Part shown: in pieces, positions 39,776 to 48,556 of the stretch
Layout of the letters: each line of letters starts with the position of its first letter
Position numbering within the stretch: position 1 is the first letter of the stretch
Source: Streptomyces sp. 1222.5
Lineage (GTDB): Bacteria; Actinomycetota; Actinomycetes; Streptomycetales; Streptomycetaceae
DNA length: 64,000 nt
Reading direction: 5' to 3'
Assembly (NCBI RefSeq): GCF_900105245.1
Contig: NZ_FNSZ01000001.1
Span: forward strand, 6,074,001 to 6,138,000
The notes under the pieces: model-generated
Seen by the model: the letters and a program-made list of their open reading frames with translations, nothing else
Databases searched by the model: none
What the model was told of the DNA's origin: nothing
Program-made: the position numbers and the translations under genes

Positions 39776-40279
39776 CTACGGCTCCACGAGTGCGCGCGCG
39801 TAGTTGGCCATCGACCGCTGGTAGCGCGGCAGATGGGGGGCGAGGGCGCCGAGGACGAGGGACAGGCCCTCCCGGTCGCGCCCGAGGCTCGACAGGCACA
39901 GCGCGAGGCAGGCCCGCACCGCGTCGTCCAACTCGTCCGACGGGCCGTCCAGTTCCGGGGTGAGCAGCCGTACGCCCTCCTCCGCCTGCCCGATGTTCCG
40001 CAGCGAGCTCGCCAGCTGGATCCTGGCCCGGCGGCTCTTGTAGCCGCTCACCTCGCCGAGGCCGCCCGCCAGTGCCGCCCGGTACAGCGGCGCCGCCTTG
40101 TCCGAGTGGCCGGTCGAGTCCCAGGCGCAGGCCTGCTCGAAGGGGCCCAGCGGGCTGTCGTCCGGCAGCTCGTCGACGAGGGCGTCGATCAGCGCGCGGA
40201 ACTCGTGCGCCCGCTCTTCCGGATAGTCGTCGAAGGAGGCCCAGGCGGCGGCCACGCGATCTTCCCAGTTCTGGTTCAC
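39776..40279 (-). CDS. Tetratricopeptide repeat protein
   Basis: A 167-residue all-helical protein. Helical pairs such as GPFEQACAWDSTGHSDKAAP, ARIQLASSLRNIGQAEEGVR and ACLALCLSSLGRDREGLSLV follow the TPR spacing (the TPR_5 type found in small bacterial proteins). It is cytosolic, likely a protein-binding scaffold. The GTG at 40279 (MNQNWEDR) has AGGG upstream; an open frame to 40399 adds no plausible sequence. Partners are unknown. Confidence 0.8.
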   Translation of the reverse strand: MNQNWEDRVAAAWASFDDYPEERAHEFRALIDALVDELPDDSPLGPFEQACAWDSTGHSDKAAPLYRAALAGGLGEVSGYKSRRARIQLASSLRNIGQAEEGVRLLTPELDGPSDELDDAVRACLALCLSSLGRDREGLSLVLGALAPHLPRYQRSMANYARALVEP

Positions 40280-40416
40280 CGGGTCACCCTCGCACACCCG
40301 TACGCGTCCGGTCAGCGGATTTGAGCGCACCGCGCACGGGAGCCGTATCCGATGGGCGGGGTCCCGCGCCGGGGCTCCACGCGGCATGCTTGGCCCCACC
40401 AGTACCGGAGGATCAG

Positions 40417-40845
40417 ATGAGGTTGACAGGACTGCTGCTCGGCGCCGCGGCCGTGTGCGCGCTGGCGGGATGCAGCGCGGGCGGGCACACCGAGACGGTG
40501 CCGCCCACCGCGACCGGCAGCCTGGAGAGCCTGGCCGCCGAGGTGAAGTGCAAGCCGAACATGCAGACCGACGCCGACGAGATCCGCCAGGCCCTGTGCC
40601 GGAACGGTGACGGGAAGTTCATCCTCGCCACCTTCGCCACCGACCGCGGCCAGCGCGAGTGGATCAACGACGCGAAGGACTACGGCGGCCACTACCTCGT
40701 CGGCCGCAAGTGGGTCGCCGTCGGCGACGACGGGGTGGTGAAGGCGCTGCGCGGCACGCTCGGCGGCGAGGTGGAGATCGGCGCCGACCACAGCGGCCAC
40801 GGCGGTGGCCACACGGACGGCGACAGCCACGCGCACGGCGGCTGA
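40417..40845 (+). CDS. Small lipoprotein with His-rich C-terminus
   Basis: A 142-residue exported lipoprotein. The signal MRLTGLLLGAAAVCALAGC ends with a LAGC lipobox. The mature part includes a small domain with two Cys (VKCKPN and ALCRNG) and a FILATFATDRGQREWINDAK stretch. The end HSGHGGGHTDGDSHAHGG could bind Zn, Ni or Cu. GGAGG lies a few bases before the ATG. A strong bidirectional terminator follows. Function unknown, possibly metal sensing or storage at the cell surface. Confidence 0.82.
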   Translation: MRLTGLLLGAAAVCALAGCSAGGHTETVPPTATGSLESLAAEVKCKPNMQTDADEIRQALCRNGDGKFILATFATDRGQREWINDAKDYGGHYLVGRKWVAVGDDGVVKALRGTLGGEVEIGADHSGHGGGHTDGDSHAHGG

Positions 40846-40900
40846 CGCGCCCGTTTCCACGCGGGACGCTCGCCCGGCGATCGCACCACGCGCGCACGAC

Positions 40901-40939
40901 GAAGGCCGGTGACGGGAGGGGGGTCCGTCACCGGCCTTC
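40901..40939. terminator. Bidirectional terminator
   Basis: GAAGGCCGGTGACGG and CCGTCACCGGCCTTC form a perfect 15-pair stem around a G-rich loop, between the lipoprotein gene and the convergent DUF1996 gene. Confidence 0.88.
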
Positions 40940-40978
40940 TGTCATGAGGGGCGTGCCGTCATGAGCCCGCCGCGGGAA

Positions 40979-42541
40979 TCACGCGCAGTTCTGCCCGCGG
41001 TTGATGCAGTTGGCGATCTTGTTGGCCAGGCCGTTCTTCGTGACGCTGATGAAGTCGTCGTGGTCCGTGGCCGCCTTGTGCAGCTGCTCCGGGAAACCGT
41101 CCACCGCGTAGGCGTTCTTCACCTGCCCGTTCTGGACGGACGGCGGGTTGATGTTGTACACCAGCCGCATCGTCAGCTGCGGGATCGCCTTGAAGCCGTT
41201 CTGGCAGTTGCCGCCCGCGTCGGCGAACGCGACGTGGGTGCGGTGGTTGGCGCTGTCGATGTTCTGCCCGTCCCAGCAGCTCTGGAAGGCGAACGTCCGC
41301 ACCACCTTGCTGCCCTGCGGGCAGATCGGGTACTGCGTGGTCAGCTGCACCTTGTTCTCGAAGCCGGTGCAGCTCCAGTGCGCGTTGGCGTTGGCCAGAC
41401 CGTTGGTGGTGGTCTTGGCGTCACCGGTGATGATCCGCAGGAACTGCGGCATCGCGACGACCTTGGCGGTGGGGCTGCCGACGTACTTGATCTGCGCCTG
41501 GACCGGCGTCAGGATCTTGCCGACGTTGCCCTCCTTGCCGCCGCCGTCCCGGTTCTGGTCGAAGTCCTGCGAGCCGTCCTGGATCCGGACCACCGGCCAG
41601 TAGTACGACGACAGGTCGCTCTGGTTCTGGCAGCTGGTGCCGCCCTGGAGGAACGTCTGGTTGCTGGAGAAGGCGTTGACCTTCTGGTTGCCGGTGTAGT
41701 CGTGCAGGTGGTGTGCGCCGTTGGCCACGCCGGGCGCCACGATCACGTTGTCCGTGTTGTGGTTCTTGTTGGCGTTCACACCGCAGCGCGTGGTGAACGT
41801 GCCGGTCGACCCGCCGCGCTGCTGGCGGGGTTTGCCCTGCACGTTCGGCTGGACCTTGGTGATGTCCACGAAGTCGGCCGCGACCGGACCGTTGCCGGCC
41901 TGCCCGCCGATGTTCTGCTGCTGACCGCCCTGCTGCTGGCCACCGTTCTGCTGCTGGCCGCCGCCCTGCTGCTGCCCGCCGGTCTGCTGCTGACCGCCTT
42001 GCTGCTGGCCACCGTTCTGCTGCTGACCACCGTTCTGCTGCTGCCCGCCGGCGGTGGTCTGGTTGGCGTTCTGCGCCGTGCAGGCGGCGAGACTGTTCAG
42101 ATCGCCGGGCGCGGTGCCGCCGACACGGGTGATCTCCAGCTTGATCCGGTCGAGGATCGCCTGACGCCGGTCCTTGAGCGGCTGCAGGATGGAGTTCTGC
42201 ACGAAACTCGCGTCCTTGGCCTGCGCGTCCCGCGTGGTCGCGAGCCGCTGGTAGGCGTCGGTGATCTGACGGTCCAGGTTGGCCAGCTCGCCGGCCACGT
42301 CGGTCCGGGCGCGGTTCGGCACGTTCGTCAGCTTCTGGCCGACGTCCGGGCAGGAGATCGTCGCGACCTGGGCCTGGGCGGCCTTCGTCTGGTTGCCTCC
42401 CCACGTCTGGTGGTTCGACTCGTGCGCCGAGGCGTAGAAGTTCGCCCAGATCAGCCCGCCCCCACCGAGCGCTAGGGCCGCCGATGCGGCTATGGCCTTG
42501 GTGGCCAGCGGCGTACGGCGTTTTCGTGTGTTGCGTCCCAT
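40979..42541 (-). CDS. Secreted DUF1996 protein with a long Gln/Gly-rich linker
   Basis: A 520-residue protein. A basic N-terminus (MGRNTRKRRTPLATK) and a hydrophobic segment (about 16-36) direct export. An N-terminal helical domain with a Cys pair (about 55-155) is followed by a linker of GGQQQNGGQQQ units (about 164-212), then the DUF1996 domain (about 230-515) with several Cys (TRCGVN, TSCQNQ, WSCTGF, QSCWDG). HHLHDYTGN and NHRTHVAFAD are His-rich and could bind metal or glycan. DUF1996 is common in fungal and actinobacterial secreted proteins and has no proven activity. AGGAG precedes the ATG. A second protein in this window (49490-50221) has the same head-linker-tail layout. Confidence 0.85.
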   Translation of the reverse strand: MGRNTRKRRTPLATKAIAASAALALGGGGLIWANFYASAHESNHQTWGGNQTKAAQAQVATISCPDVGQKLTNVPNRARTDVAGELANLDRQITDAYQRLATTRDAQAKDASFVQNSILQPLKDRRQAILDRIKLEITRVGGTAPGDLNSLAACTAQNANQTTAGGQQQNGGQQQNGGQQQGGQQQTGGQQQGGGQQQNGGQQQGGQQQNIGGQAGNGPVAADFVDITKVQPNVQGKPRQQRGGSTGTFTTRCGVNANKNHNTDNVIVAPGVANGAHHLHDYTGNQKVNAFSSNQTFLQGGTSCQNQSDLSSYYWPVVRIQDGSQDFDQNRDGGGKEGNVGKILTPVQAQIKYVGSPTAKVVAMPQFLRIITGDAKTTTNGLANANAHWSCTGFENKVQLTTQYPICPQGSKVVRTFAFQSCWDGQNIDSANHRTHVAFADAGGNCQNGFKAIPQLTMRLVYNINPPSVQNGQVKNAYAVDGFPEQLHKAATDHDDFISVTKNGLANKIANCINRGQNCA

Positions 42542-42714
42542 GGAACTCCTCTGACTTCCTTGCGGGGCAGCATCGAGGCGCCCGACAGGAGTGAAGCGGC
42601 GCCCTTCCATACGGACGCCGCCTCGGAGGTGTTCAGCGGTCTCACGAATTCCTCACGGACCCATCGCGTTTCGGCGACCTCAACAGGCTCCTGAGCAGCG
42701 GAAGTTCGTAAACA

Positions 42715-43368
42715 TCAGCGATCGCCGTCGAGATGGGCGAGCACCGCCAGTACGCGCCGGTTGTCATCGTCCGACACCTCCAGGCCCAGTTTGGTGAAGA
42801 TGTTGGAGGTGTGCTTGGCGATGGCCCGTTCCGTCACCACCAGCTGGGCCGCGATCCCCGCGTTCGAGCGTCCCTGCGCCATCAGCTCCAGCACCTCCCG
42901 CTCGCGCGGGGTGAGCCGGCCGAGCGGCCGGTCCTCGGCGGACCGCCGGGACAGCAACTGCTGGATCACCTGGGGGTCCATCGCCGTACCGCCCGCCGCC
43001 ACCCGCCGTACGGAGTCCACGAACTGGTCCGCGTCGAACACCCGGTCCTTCAGCAGATAGCCGATCCCGCCGTTGCCGTCCGCGAGCAGCTCGCGCGCGT
43101 ACAGCTGCTCCACGTGCTGGGAGAGGACCAGCACCGGCAGCCCGGGCCGGGCCCTGCGGGCGGCCAGCGCGCACTGCAGGCCCTCGTCGGTGTGCGTGGG
43201 CGGCAGCCGGACGTCGACCACGGCGACGTCCGGGGCCGACTCGGCCAGCGCACGCGTCAGTTCGGGGCCGGTCTCGACGGCGGCCGCGATCTCGAAGCCG
43301 TAGGCCTCCAGCATCCGTACCAGTCCGTCGCGCAGCAGGAAGAGGTCTTCGGCTAGGACAACACGCAC
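42715..43368 (-). CDS. NarL/LuxR-family response regulator
   Basis: A 217-residue response regulator. The receiver domain begins VRVVLAEDLFLLRDGL with the acidic pocket, has the phospho-acceptor Asp in VAVVDVRLPP, and Lys in GYLLKDR. The C-terminal LuxR-type helix-turn-helix reads LTPREREVLELMAQGRSNAG and TERAIAKHTSNIFTKLGL. The GTG at 43368 overlaps the sensor-kinase stop by 16 bases, so the two are translationally coupled and the kinase is the cognate partner. The target genes are not evident. The response may include autoregulation. Confidence 0.92.
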   Translation of the reverse strand: MRVVLAEDLFLLRDGLVRMLEAYGFEIAAAVETGPELTRALAESAPDVAVVDVRLPPTHTDEGLQCALAARRARPGLPVLVLSQHVEQLYARELLADGNGGIGYLLKDRVFDADQFVDSVRRVAAGGTAMDPQVIQQLLSRRSAEDRPLGRLTPREREVLELMAQGRSNAGIAAQLVVTERAIAKHTSNIFTKLGLEVSDDDNRRVLAVLAHLDGDR

Positions 43369-44627
43369 GGGATCTCCATGGTCACCATGGTGGGGCCGCC
43401 CGCGGGGCTGCTGACGGCCAGGACGCCGTCGAATGTACCGAGCCGCCGCTCGACCCCGGCGAGCCCGGAACCGGCCCCGACCGCCGCACCGCCCTTGCCG
43501 TTGTCGGTCACCGTGATCCGCAGCATGCCGTCCGTGTGGTGCAGGTCGGCCCATATCCGGTCGGCACCGGAGTGCTTGACGGCGTTGGTGAGCACCTCAC
43601 TCACCGCGAAGTAGGCGGCCGACTCCACCGGTGCGTCCGCCCGGCCGGGCAGCTCCACGGCCACCTCGGTGGGCAGCGGCAGCCGCAGTGCCAGCGCCCG
43701 TACGGCGTCGCCCAGTCCGCGTTCCGCGAGCACCGGGGGGTGGATGCCGCGTACCAGGTCGCGCAGTTCCTCCAGGGCCTCGGCGGAGTTGCGCCGTGCC
43801 TGGGCCAGCAGCTGCTTCGCCCGGGCCGGGTCCCGTTCGACCAGCATCTCGATGGTGCCGAGGTCCATGCCCATGGCGACGAGCCGGGCCTGGGCGCCGT
43901 CGTGCAGGTCCCGCTCGATGCGGCGCAGCTCGGCGGCGGAGGTGTCCACGGCGTCGCGCCGGGTCTCGGTCAGCACCCGGACCCGCTCGACGAGTTCCCC
44001 CTGGTCGCCGCCGAGGACGGCCCGGGTGAGCCGGAAGTGGGCGGTCAGCAGGCGGGGGGTGAGGTGGTAGGCGGCGAAGAGGAGCACGGCGGCGGTGGCG
44101 GCCGCGCCGAGCGCGGTCGGCTGGTCGGTGACCGGCACGAAGCCGTACCAGTAGGGGTGGCCGTCGGTGGAGACCACCCGCCACAGCCCGGCGGCCACCG
44201 CGAAGCCCTCGAACGGGTAGAAGAGCAGCACGGCCGGGAGCAGCGCGGTGACGAACCCGGCCGTCATGTCGGCGAGCAGCCAGCGCATGTCCCGCCAGGT
44301 CGCGGGGTCGCCCAGCATCAGGACCGTGCGCGTCCAGGGGTTGGCGCCCTCCGGCAGCGGCCGGTAGGACGACCGGATCGGTATCCCGCACCACTCGGCC
44401 GCGAGCCGCCGCCGGGTGTCCGCGAACTCCCGTACGCCGCCCAGGATCGCCGGGGTCGTGACGATGCCCAGGCCGAGCGGGATCAGCGCGACGGACACCA
44501 GGGTCAGGGTGAAGCAGAGTACGGCGACGGGCAGCATCGCCAGTGCCAGCACGAGTCCCCGTACGGCGGCGAGCACGACCTCGCGGACGTGGGCGCGGAC
44601 GCCGTCGCTCTTCGTGTCGGTGTTCAT
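43353..44627 (-). CDS. NarL-type sensor histidine kinase
   Basis: A 424-residue membrane sensor kinase. A streptomycete-type sensor domain with four hydrophobic segments (RGLVLALAMLPVAVLCFTL, then others to about 230) precedes a HisKA_3 dimerisation domain with the phospho-accepting His in RRIERDLHDGAQARLVAMGM. A HATPase domain follows with the N box SEVLTNAVKHSG and the G box GSGLAGVERRLG. It would phosphorylate the regulator encoded immediately downstream, with which it overlaps. The ligand is unknown. Confidence 0.92.
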   Translation of the reverse strand: MNTDTKSDGVRAHVREVVLAAVRGLVLALAMLPVAVLCFTLTLVSVALIPLGLGIVTTPAILGGVREFADTRRRLAAEWCGIPIRSSYRPLPEGANPWTRTVLMLGDPATWRDMRWLLADMTAGFVTALLPAVLLFYPFEGFAVAAGLWRVVSTDGHPYWYGFVPVTDQPTALGAAATAAVLLFAAYHLTPRLLTAHFRLTRAVLGGDQGELVERVRVLTETRRDAVDTSAAELRRIERDLHDGAQARLVAMGMDLGTIEMLVERDPARAKQLLAQARRNSAEALEELRDLVRGIHPPVLAERGLGDAVRALALRLPLPTEVAVELPGRADAPVESAAYFAVSEVLTNAVKHSGADRIWADLHHTDGMLRITVTDNGKGGAAVGAGSGLAGVERRLGTFDGVLAVSSPAGGPTMVTMEIPCVLS

Positions 44628-44658
44628 GGGGCCAGTCTGGCCGACCCCCGCACCCGGT

Positions 44659-45711
44659 TCACTGGCCCGAGGCCCCCTCCTCGGAGGTGGTGCCAGGTAC
44701 ACCCCCGGCGGCGGCGAGCACCTTGGCCTCCACCTCGGGGTCCACGCCCACCGGCGGACGGTCCGGCCGCCGCGGCGCCACGCCGCCGATCCCCGTGAGC
44801 CACCGCCAGGTGTCCGCGACGGTCTCCTCGGCCGGCCGGCACACCAGCCCCGCGGCCAGCGCCCGGGAGACGTCCGCACGGTGGACGGGGCCGTACAGCT
44901 CGTCGTCCGGCGGCACCCACACCGGCAGCCCCGTCCACGGCTCGACCCCGGCGTCCAGGATCACCTTCGGGTCGGTCCAGCGCAGTTCGGCGTCCGCACC
45001 GGTGACCCGGACGCAGGCGTCGAGCAGTTTCCCCATGGTGGTGTGGCCGGGCGGGCCGGCCAGGTCGTACGGTCCGCTCAGCCGCTGCTCGGCCGCTGCG
45101 AGGACCCAGTCGGCGAGGTCCCGCGCGTCGATGAACGACACCGCCAGTTCACGGGGCCCGGGAGCCAGGACCGGGCCGCCGCGGGCGATCCGGGTCAGCC
45201 ACCAGGGCAGCCGCCCGATGTTCTCGTGCGGGCCGAGGATCAGCCCGGCCCGCACGAGGAGCGAGTCCCGCTCGCCGAAGGTCCCGACGGCGGCCAGCTC
45301 ACCGCCGCGCTTGTCCCGCGGGTAGTCCGTCGCTCCCGCGTCGGCGGCGGCGCCCTCGACCGGTGCCCCGGCCCCGGCGGGCCCGTCCAGCGAGGGCCAG
45401 GGCCAGGCGTACACGGACCGGCTGGAGAGGTACACGTACCGTCCGGCACGGCCGTGCAGCAGCCGTGCCGCCTCCAGCACGGCCCGCGGCGCGGCCGACC
45501 AGGTGTCCACCACCACGTCCCAGGTGCCGGTGTCGGCGGCGAGCGCGGCGAGGCCGTCGGGAGCGGTGCGGTCGCCGTGCAGCGACCGCACCCCGGCCGG
45601 CGGGCGGTGCCGTCCCCGGTGGAGGACGGTCACCTCCCAGCCGCGTGCGCACGCGGCTTCCACGACGGCCCGCCCCACGAATTCCGTACCACCCAGCACG
45701 AGAAGTCTCAT
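44659..45711 (-). CDS. NAD-dependent epimerase/dehydratase family protein
   Basis: A 350-residue Rossmann-fold protein. MRLLVLGGTEFVGRAVVEAA carries the N-terminal dinucleotide motif (G-G-T-x-x-x-G). YVYLSSRSVYAWP contains the catalytic Tyr region, with ATDYPRDKRGGELAA giving a Y-x-x-x-K equivalent, and LVRAGLILGPHENIGRLPWW is typical of the SDR reductase-like extended family. The substrate is likely a nucleotide sugar or isoflavone-like compound, not determinable here. It lies 31 bases upstream of the sensor-kinase gene in the same direction and may be co-transcribed. Confidence 0.85.
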   Translation of the reverse strand: MRLLVLGGTEFVGRAVVEAACARGWEVTVLHRGRHRPPAGVRSLHGDRTAPDGLAALAADTGTWDVVVDTWSAAPRAVLEAARLLHGRAGRYVYLSSRSVYAWPWPSLDGPAGAGAPVEGAAADAGATDYPRDKRGGELAAVGTFGERDSLLVRAGLILGPHENIGRLPWWLTRIARGGPVLAPGPRELAVSFIDARDLADWVLAAAEQRLSGPYDLAGPPGHTTMGKLLDACVRVTGADAELRWTDPKVILDAGVEPWTGLPVWVPPDDELYGPVHRADVSRALAAGLVCRPAEETVADTWRWLTGIGGVAPRRPDRPPVGVDPEVEAKVLAAAGGVPGTTSEEGASGQ

Positions 45712-45773
45712 GCCGGTGATGGTGCCCGGTCCGGGCGCGGTACGGAACGCGGGTCTGCCGAGGGCAGAGCGGG

Positions 45774-46349
45774 TCAGCGGCCGGTCGGCGGGGTGTACTT
45801 GTAGCCGACGCGGCGCACCGTCTGGATGGTCTGCCGGTGCCGGGCGCCCAGCTTGCGGCGCAGCCGGGCGACGTGCACGTCGACGGTGCGGCCGTCGCCG
45901 ACGTGGCCGTAGCCCCACACCGTGGTGACCAGCTGGTCGCGGGTGTGCACCCGGTGCGGGTGCGCCACCAGGTGCGCGAGCAGCTCGAACTCCAGGTAGG
46001 TGAGGTCGAGTTCACGGCCGTCGAGGGAGGCGATGCGCTGCACGGGGTCGATCCGCAGCAGCGGGTCACCGTCCCCGGTGGCGGCCGTCGGCGGCTCGTC
46101 CGGGACCGCGACCGGCAGGAACGGCGGCTGCTGGTCGGCGGGGACCAGCACCAGGTAGCCGACCATCGGGGGACGACCGGGCAGGGTGGGCAGGGCGTGC
46201 TGCGGCGCGGGCAGCCAGGTGGCGCCCGGTGGCAGGAAGTCCGCGACCTCCACCACCTCGTCCCGGTCGACGGCGCGCAACCGGTGCCGGGGGCCGTCGG
46301 GGGCGGGGGCGGTCAGGGCGGCGGAGGAGAAGGAACGAGTGGTCGCCAT
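45774..46349 (-). CDS. Orphan winged-helix (OmpR-type) regulator without receiver domain
   Basis: A 191-residue DNA-binding protein. The C-terminal half (about 95-188) is an OmpR/PhoB-type winged helix with LDLTYLEFELLAHLVAHPHR, then VDVHVARLRRKLGARHRQTI and VRRVGYKYTPP. The N-terminal half has no phospho-acceptor Asp or receiver motif, only a Pro/Ala-rich region with MVGYLVLVPADQQPPFLPVA. Activity is therefore not set by a standard kinase. It lies between the epimerase gene and glnII, and is preceded by a small open frame with a Cys-Cys pair that may act as a leader. The target is unknown. Confidence 0.82.
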   Translation of the reverse strand: MATTRSFSSAALTAPAPDGPRHRLRAVDRDEVVEVADFLPPGATWLPAPQHALPTLPGRPPMVGYLVLVPADQQPPFLPVAVPDEPPTAATGDGDPLLRIDPVQRIASLDGRELDLTYLEFELLAHLVAHPHRVHTRDQLVTTVWGYGHVGDGRTVDVHVARLRRKLGARHRQTIQTVRRVGYKYTPPTGR

Positions 46350-46467
46350 GAAGGTCAGCTCTTTCGCGCGAGGAGTTCGTCGGGAAGTGCGGCGGCCGCG
46401 ATTCGTGGTCGGGCGCGCCGGGGGACGTACGTCGTTCCGCGCTGGCCGAAGGCCGGGGTGTACGGCT

Positions 46468-46590
46468 TTAGAGGGCCCGCGCGTTCGTCGCGCGGCAACA
46501 CACCCGGTCGAAGTCGTGGTGCTGACGGGAGGGCCAGAAGGGCTCGAGGTCATGGCGACCCGTCGCGGTGGTCTTCCGGAAGCTGGCCAT
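46468..46590 (-). CDS. Possible 40-residue leader peptide with Cys-Cys
   Basis: A small open frame, 118 bases before the winged-helix regulator and on its strand. It starts MASFRKTTATGRHDLEPFWP and ends SRQHHDFDRVCCRATNARAL. The RxHxDxxRVxC-type end resembles the short streptomycete leader peptides that end with RRHVDLxRV...C and attenuate downstream genes. The tandem Cys would respond to charged tRNA-Cys. A small GGCC-TTCG-GGCC-type hairpin follows its stop. No strong ribosome binding site is evident, so this is a candidate only. Confidence 0.42.
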   Translation of the reverse strand: MASFRKTTATGRHDLEPFWPSRQHHDFDRVCCRATNARAL

Positions 46591-46800
46591 GCGCCCATTG
46601 AAGCAGACGGGCGCGCCGCGCAGGAGAGTCCTCTCACTGCTTGGACGCTTCCTTGGTGTGAAGTTGACGCTTCGTGGGCTCCGGGGCTGCCCGGAAGGCG
46701 CTGGTCAGCGGATTCTTCCTGGTTCACAAATCCGAAATGCCGTCTCGGCATACGGACATGGCCCCGCTCCGCACCCCCGGCGGAGCCCCCGGAACACGAC

Positions 46801-46831
46801 AGGGGCGCCCGCCGTCATGGCGGACGCCCCT
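46801..46831. terminator. glnII terminator
   Basis: AGGGGCG-c-CCGCC and GGCGG-a-CGCCCCT form a 12-pair stem with one mismatch around GTCAT, 19 bases beyond the glnII stop. Confidence 0.72.
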
Positions 46832-46849
46832 GCCGGGAAGCGGGACGGA

Positions 46850-47881
46850 TCAGACCTGGCCGGCCTTCTCCAGCGCGGCGCAGCAGGTGTCCACCAGCAG
46901 GCGGGTCACCACGTACGGGTCGACGTTGGCGTTCGGACGGCGGTCCTCGATGTACCCCTTGCCGTCCTTCTCGACCTGCCACGGGATGCGGACCGAGGCG
47001 CCGCGGTCGGAGACGCCGTAGGTGTACTTGTCCCACGGGGCGGTCTCGTGCAGGCCCGTCAGACGCTCGTCGATGCCGGCGCCGTAGTTCTTGACGTGGT
47101 CCAGCGGCTTGGAGCCCTCACCGAGCGACTCGCACGCGGTGATGATGGCGTCGTAGCCCTCGCGCATGGCCTTGGTGGAGAAGTTGGTGTGCGCGCCCGC
47201 GCCGTTCCAGTCGCCCTTCACCGGCTTGGGGTCCAGCGTGGCGGAGACACCGAAGTCCTCGGCGGTGCGGTACAGCAGCCAGCGGGCCACCCACAGCTGG
47301 TCGGAGACCTCCAGCGGGGCGAGCGGGCCGACCTGGAACTCCCACTGGCCCGGCATGACCTCGGCGTTGATGCCGGAGATGCCGAGGCCCGCCTTCAGGC
47401 AGTTGTCCAGGTGGGCCTCGACGACGTCCCGGCCGAAGATCTCGTCGGCGCCGACACCGCAGTAGTAGCCGCCCTGGGGGGCGGGGAAGCCGTTCTCGGG
47501 GAAGCCGAGCGGGCGGGTGCCGTCGAAGAAGGTGTACTCCTGCTCGATGCCGAAGATCGGCTCCTGGGCGGCGAACCGCCCGGCGACCTCGGCCAGCGCG
47601 GCACGCGTGTTGGACCGGTGCGGGGTCATGTCGATGTCGAGGACCTCGCACAGCACCAGGATGTCGTCGCCGCCGCGGATCGGGTCCGGGCAGGTGAAGA
47701 CCGGCTTGAGCACGCGGTCCGAGGCGTGCCCCTCGGCCTGGTTGGTGGAGGAGCCGTCGAAGCCCCAGATCGGCAGCGTGTCGAGACCGGCGGCGGAACC
47801 CGTGATGATCTTCGTCTTGGAGCGGAGCTTGGCCGTCGGCGTGGTGCCGTCGATCCAGATGTACTCAGCCTTGAAGGTCAC
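46850..47881 (-). CDS. glnII: Glutamine synthetase type II GlnII
   Basis: A 343-residue eukaryote-type glutamine synthetase, ATP-dependent amidation of glutamate by ammonium. Diagnostic segments are LPIWGFDGSSTNQAEG, GIEQEYTFFDG, INAEVMPGQWEFQVGP, KGDWNGAGAHTNFST and DRGASVRIPW. The length is exactly that of streptomycete GlnII. The GTG at 47881 has AAGGA upstream. It is heat-labile in the family and not adenylylated, unlike GlnA encoded 10 kb away. A four-site GlnR box lies about 100-140 bases upstream of the start codon. A hairpin follows its stop, so it is monocistronic. Confidence 0.97.
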   Translation of the reverse strand: MTFKAEYIWIDGTTPTAKLRSKTKIITGSAAGLDTLPIWGFDGSSTNQAEGHASDRVLKPVFTCPDPIRGGDDILVLCEVLDIDMTPHRSNTRAALAEVAGRFAAQEPIFGIEQEYTFFDGTRPLGFPENGFPAPQGGYYCGVGADEIFGRDVVEAHLDNCLKAGLGISGINAEVMPGQWEFQVGPLAPLEVSDQLWVARWLLYRTAEDFGVSATLDPKPVKGDWNGAGAHTNFSTKAMREGYDAIITACESLGEGSKPLDHVKNYGAGIDERLTGLHETAPWDKYTYGVSDRGASVRIPWQVEKDGKGYIEDRRPNANVDPYVVTRLLVDTCCAALEKAGQV

Positions 47882-47982
47882 GGGGCCACATCCTTCGGGG
47901 GTGGGTCGGGCGCTGTTGCGGGTGCTGCGGCGCTGCGGCACCGGTGCGCCGCTCGATCTGCCGGGCAGCCTGTCAACAGGCC

Positions 47983-48020
47983 GTTTCCCGGCCATTGCCC
48001 GTATGTGAACCCCGTGTTAC
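47983..48020 (-). promoter_or_regulatory. GlnR box upstream of glnII
   Basis: On the glnII strand the order is GTAAC-n6-TTCAC-n6-GCAAT-n6-GAAAC, four five-base sites each 11 bases apart. This matches the a-b-a-b layout of streptomycete GlnR boxes (GTnAC-n6-GAAAC repeated). It predicts nitrogen control of glnII. Confidence 0.85.
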
Positions 48021-48078
48021 CTGGGCCTTTTATGGCGCGGCTCACCTTGTGAGGCGAAGGGGAGCCGGGGTATGGGGC

Positions 48079-48543
48079 TCATCCATGCGCGGCGGCGGCC
48101 TCCCGCACGCCCTCCAGGAAGCCCCGGATCGCGGCCCGCTGGTGGTCGTCGTAGCCGCGCAGCAGCTCCACCGAACGCTCGATCAGCGGTCCGAAGAACG
48201 CCCGGCCGATGTCCACGGCGCGCTCCTCCACCTGGACGACGACCCGCCGCCGGTCCTCGGCGGAGCGCACCCGGCGTACGTGCCCCGCTCCTTCGAGCCG
48301 GTCGAGGAGCGCGGTCGTGCCCGCCGAGTTGAGCCCCATGGCGGCCCCGAGGCGTCCGGCGCTCAGCTCCTCACCCGCCCGCCGGGCGTCCATCAGCGCG
48401 ATCAGGGCCCGTACGTCCGTGGGGTGCATGCCGTTGCGGTCCGCGAACCGGGCGCTGTGCAGGCCGAGTTCGACCGTCACGGCGCGCAGCAGGTGCACGG
48501 TCTCCAGCTCGGGTGCCGCTGTGGGGCGGTGCGGGGTCGGCAT
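48079..48543 (-). CDS. MarR-family transcriptional regulator
   Basis: A 154-residue winged-helix regulator. GMHPTDVRALIALMDARRAG, LSAGRLGAAMGLNSAGTTAL and LDRLEGAGHVRRVRSAEDRR form the MarR helix-turn-helix and wing. Residues near both ends are helical and would form the dimer. It is divergent from a hydrolase gene 64 bases away, with one large dyad between the starts. Repression of both genes, relieved by a small ligand, is the usual arrangement. Confidence 0.9.
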   Translation of the reverse strand: MPTPHRPTAAPELETVHLLRAVTVELGLHSARFADRNGMHPTDVRALIALMDARRAGEELSAGRLGAAMGLNSAGTTALLDRLEGAGHVRRVRSAEDRRRVVVQVEERAVDIGRAFFGPLIERSVELLRGYDDHQRAAIRGFLEGVREAAAAHG

Positions 48544-48556
48544 GGGAGTCCTCCGC

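Noticed and set aside
41905..42055. Short regularly spaced repeats that could suggest a CRISPR or minisatellite
   Set aside because: They are codon repeats of the GGQQQ linker in frame within the DUF1996 gene; units are short, uneven and there are no spacers.
46568..48052. A plus-strand open frame across glnII
   Set aside because: It is antisense to glnII, which has all synthetase motifs; the frame lacks any domain.
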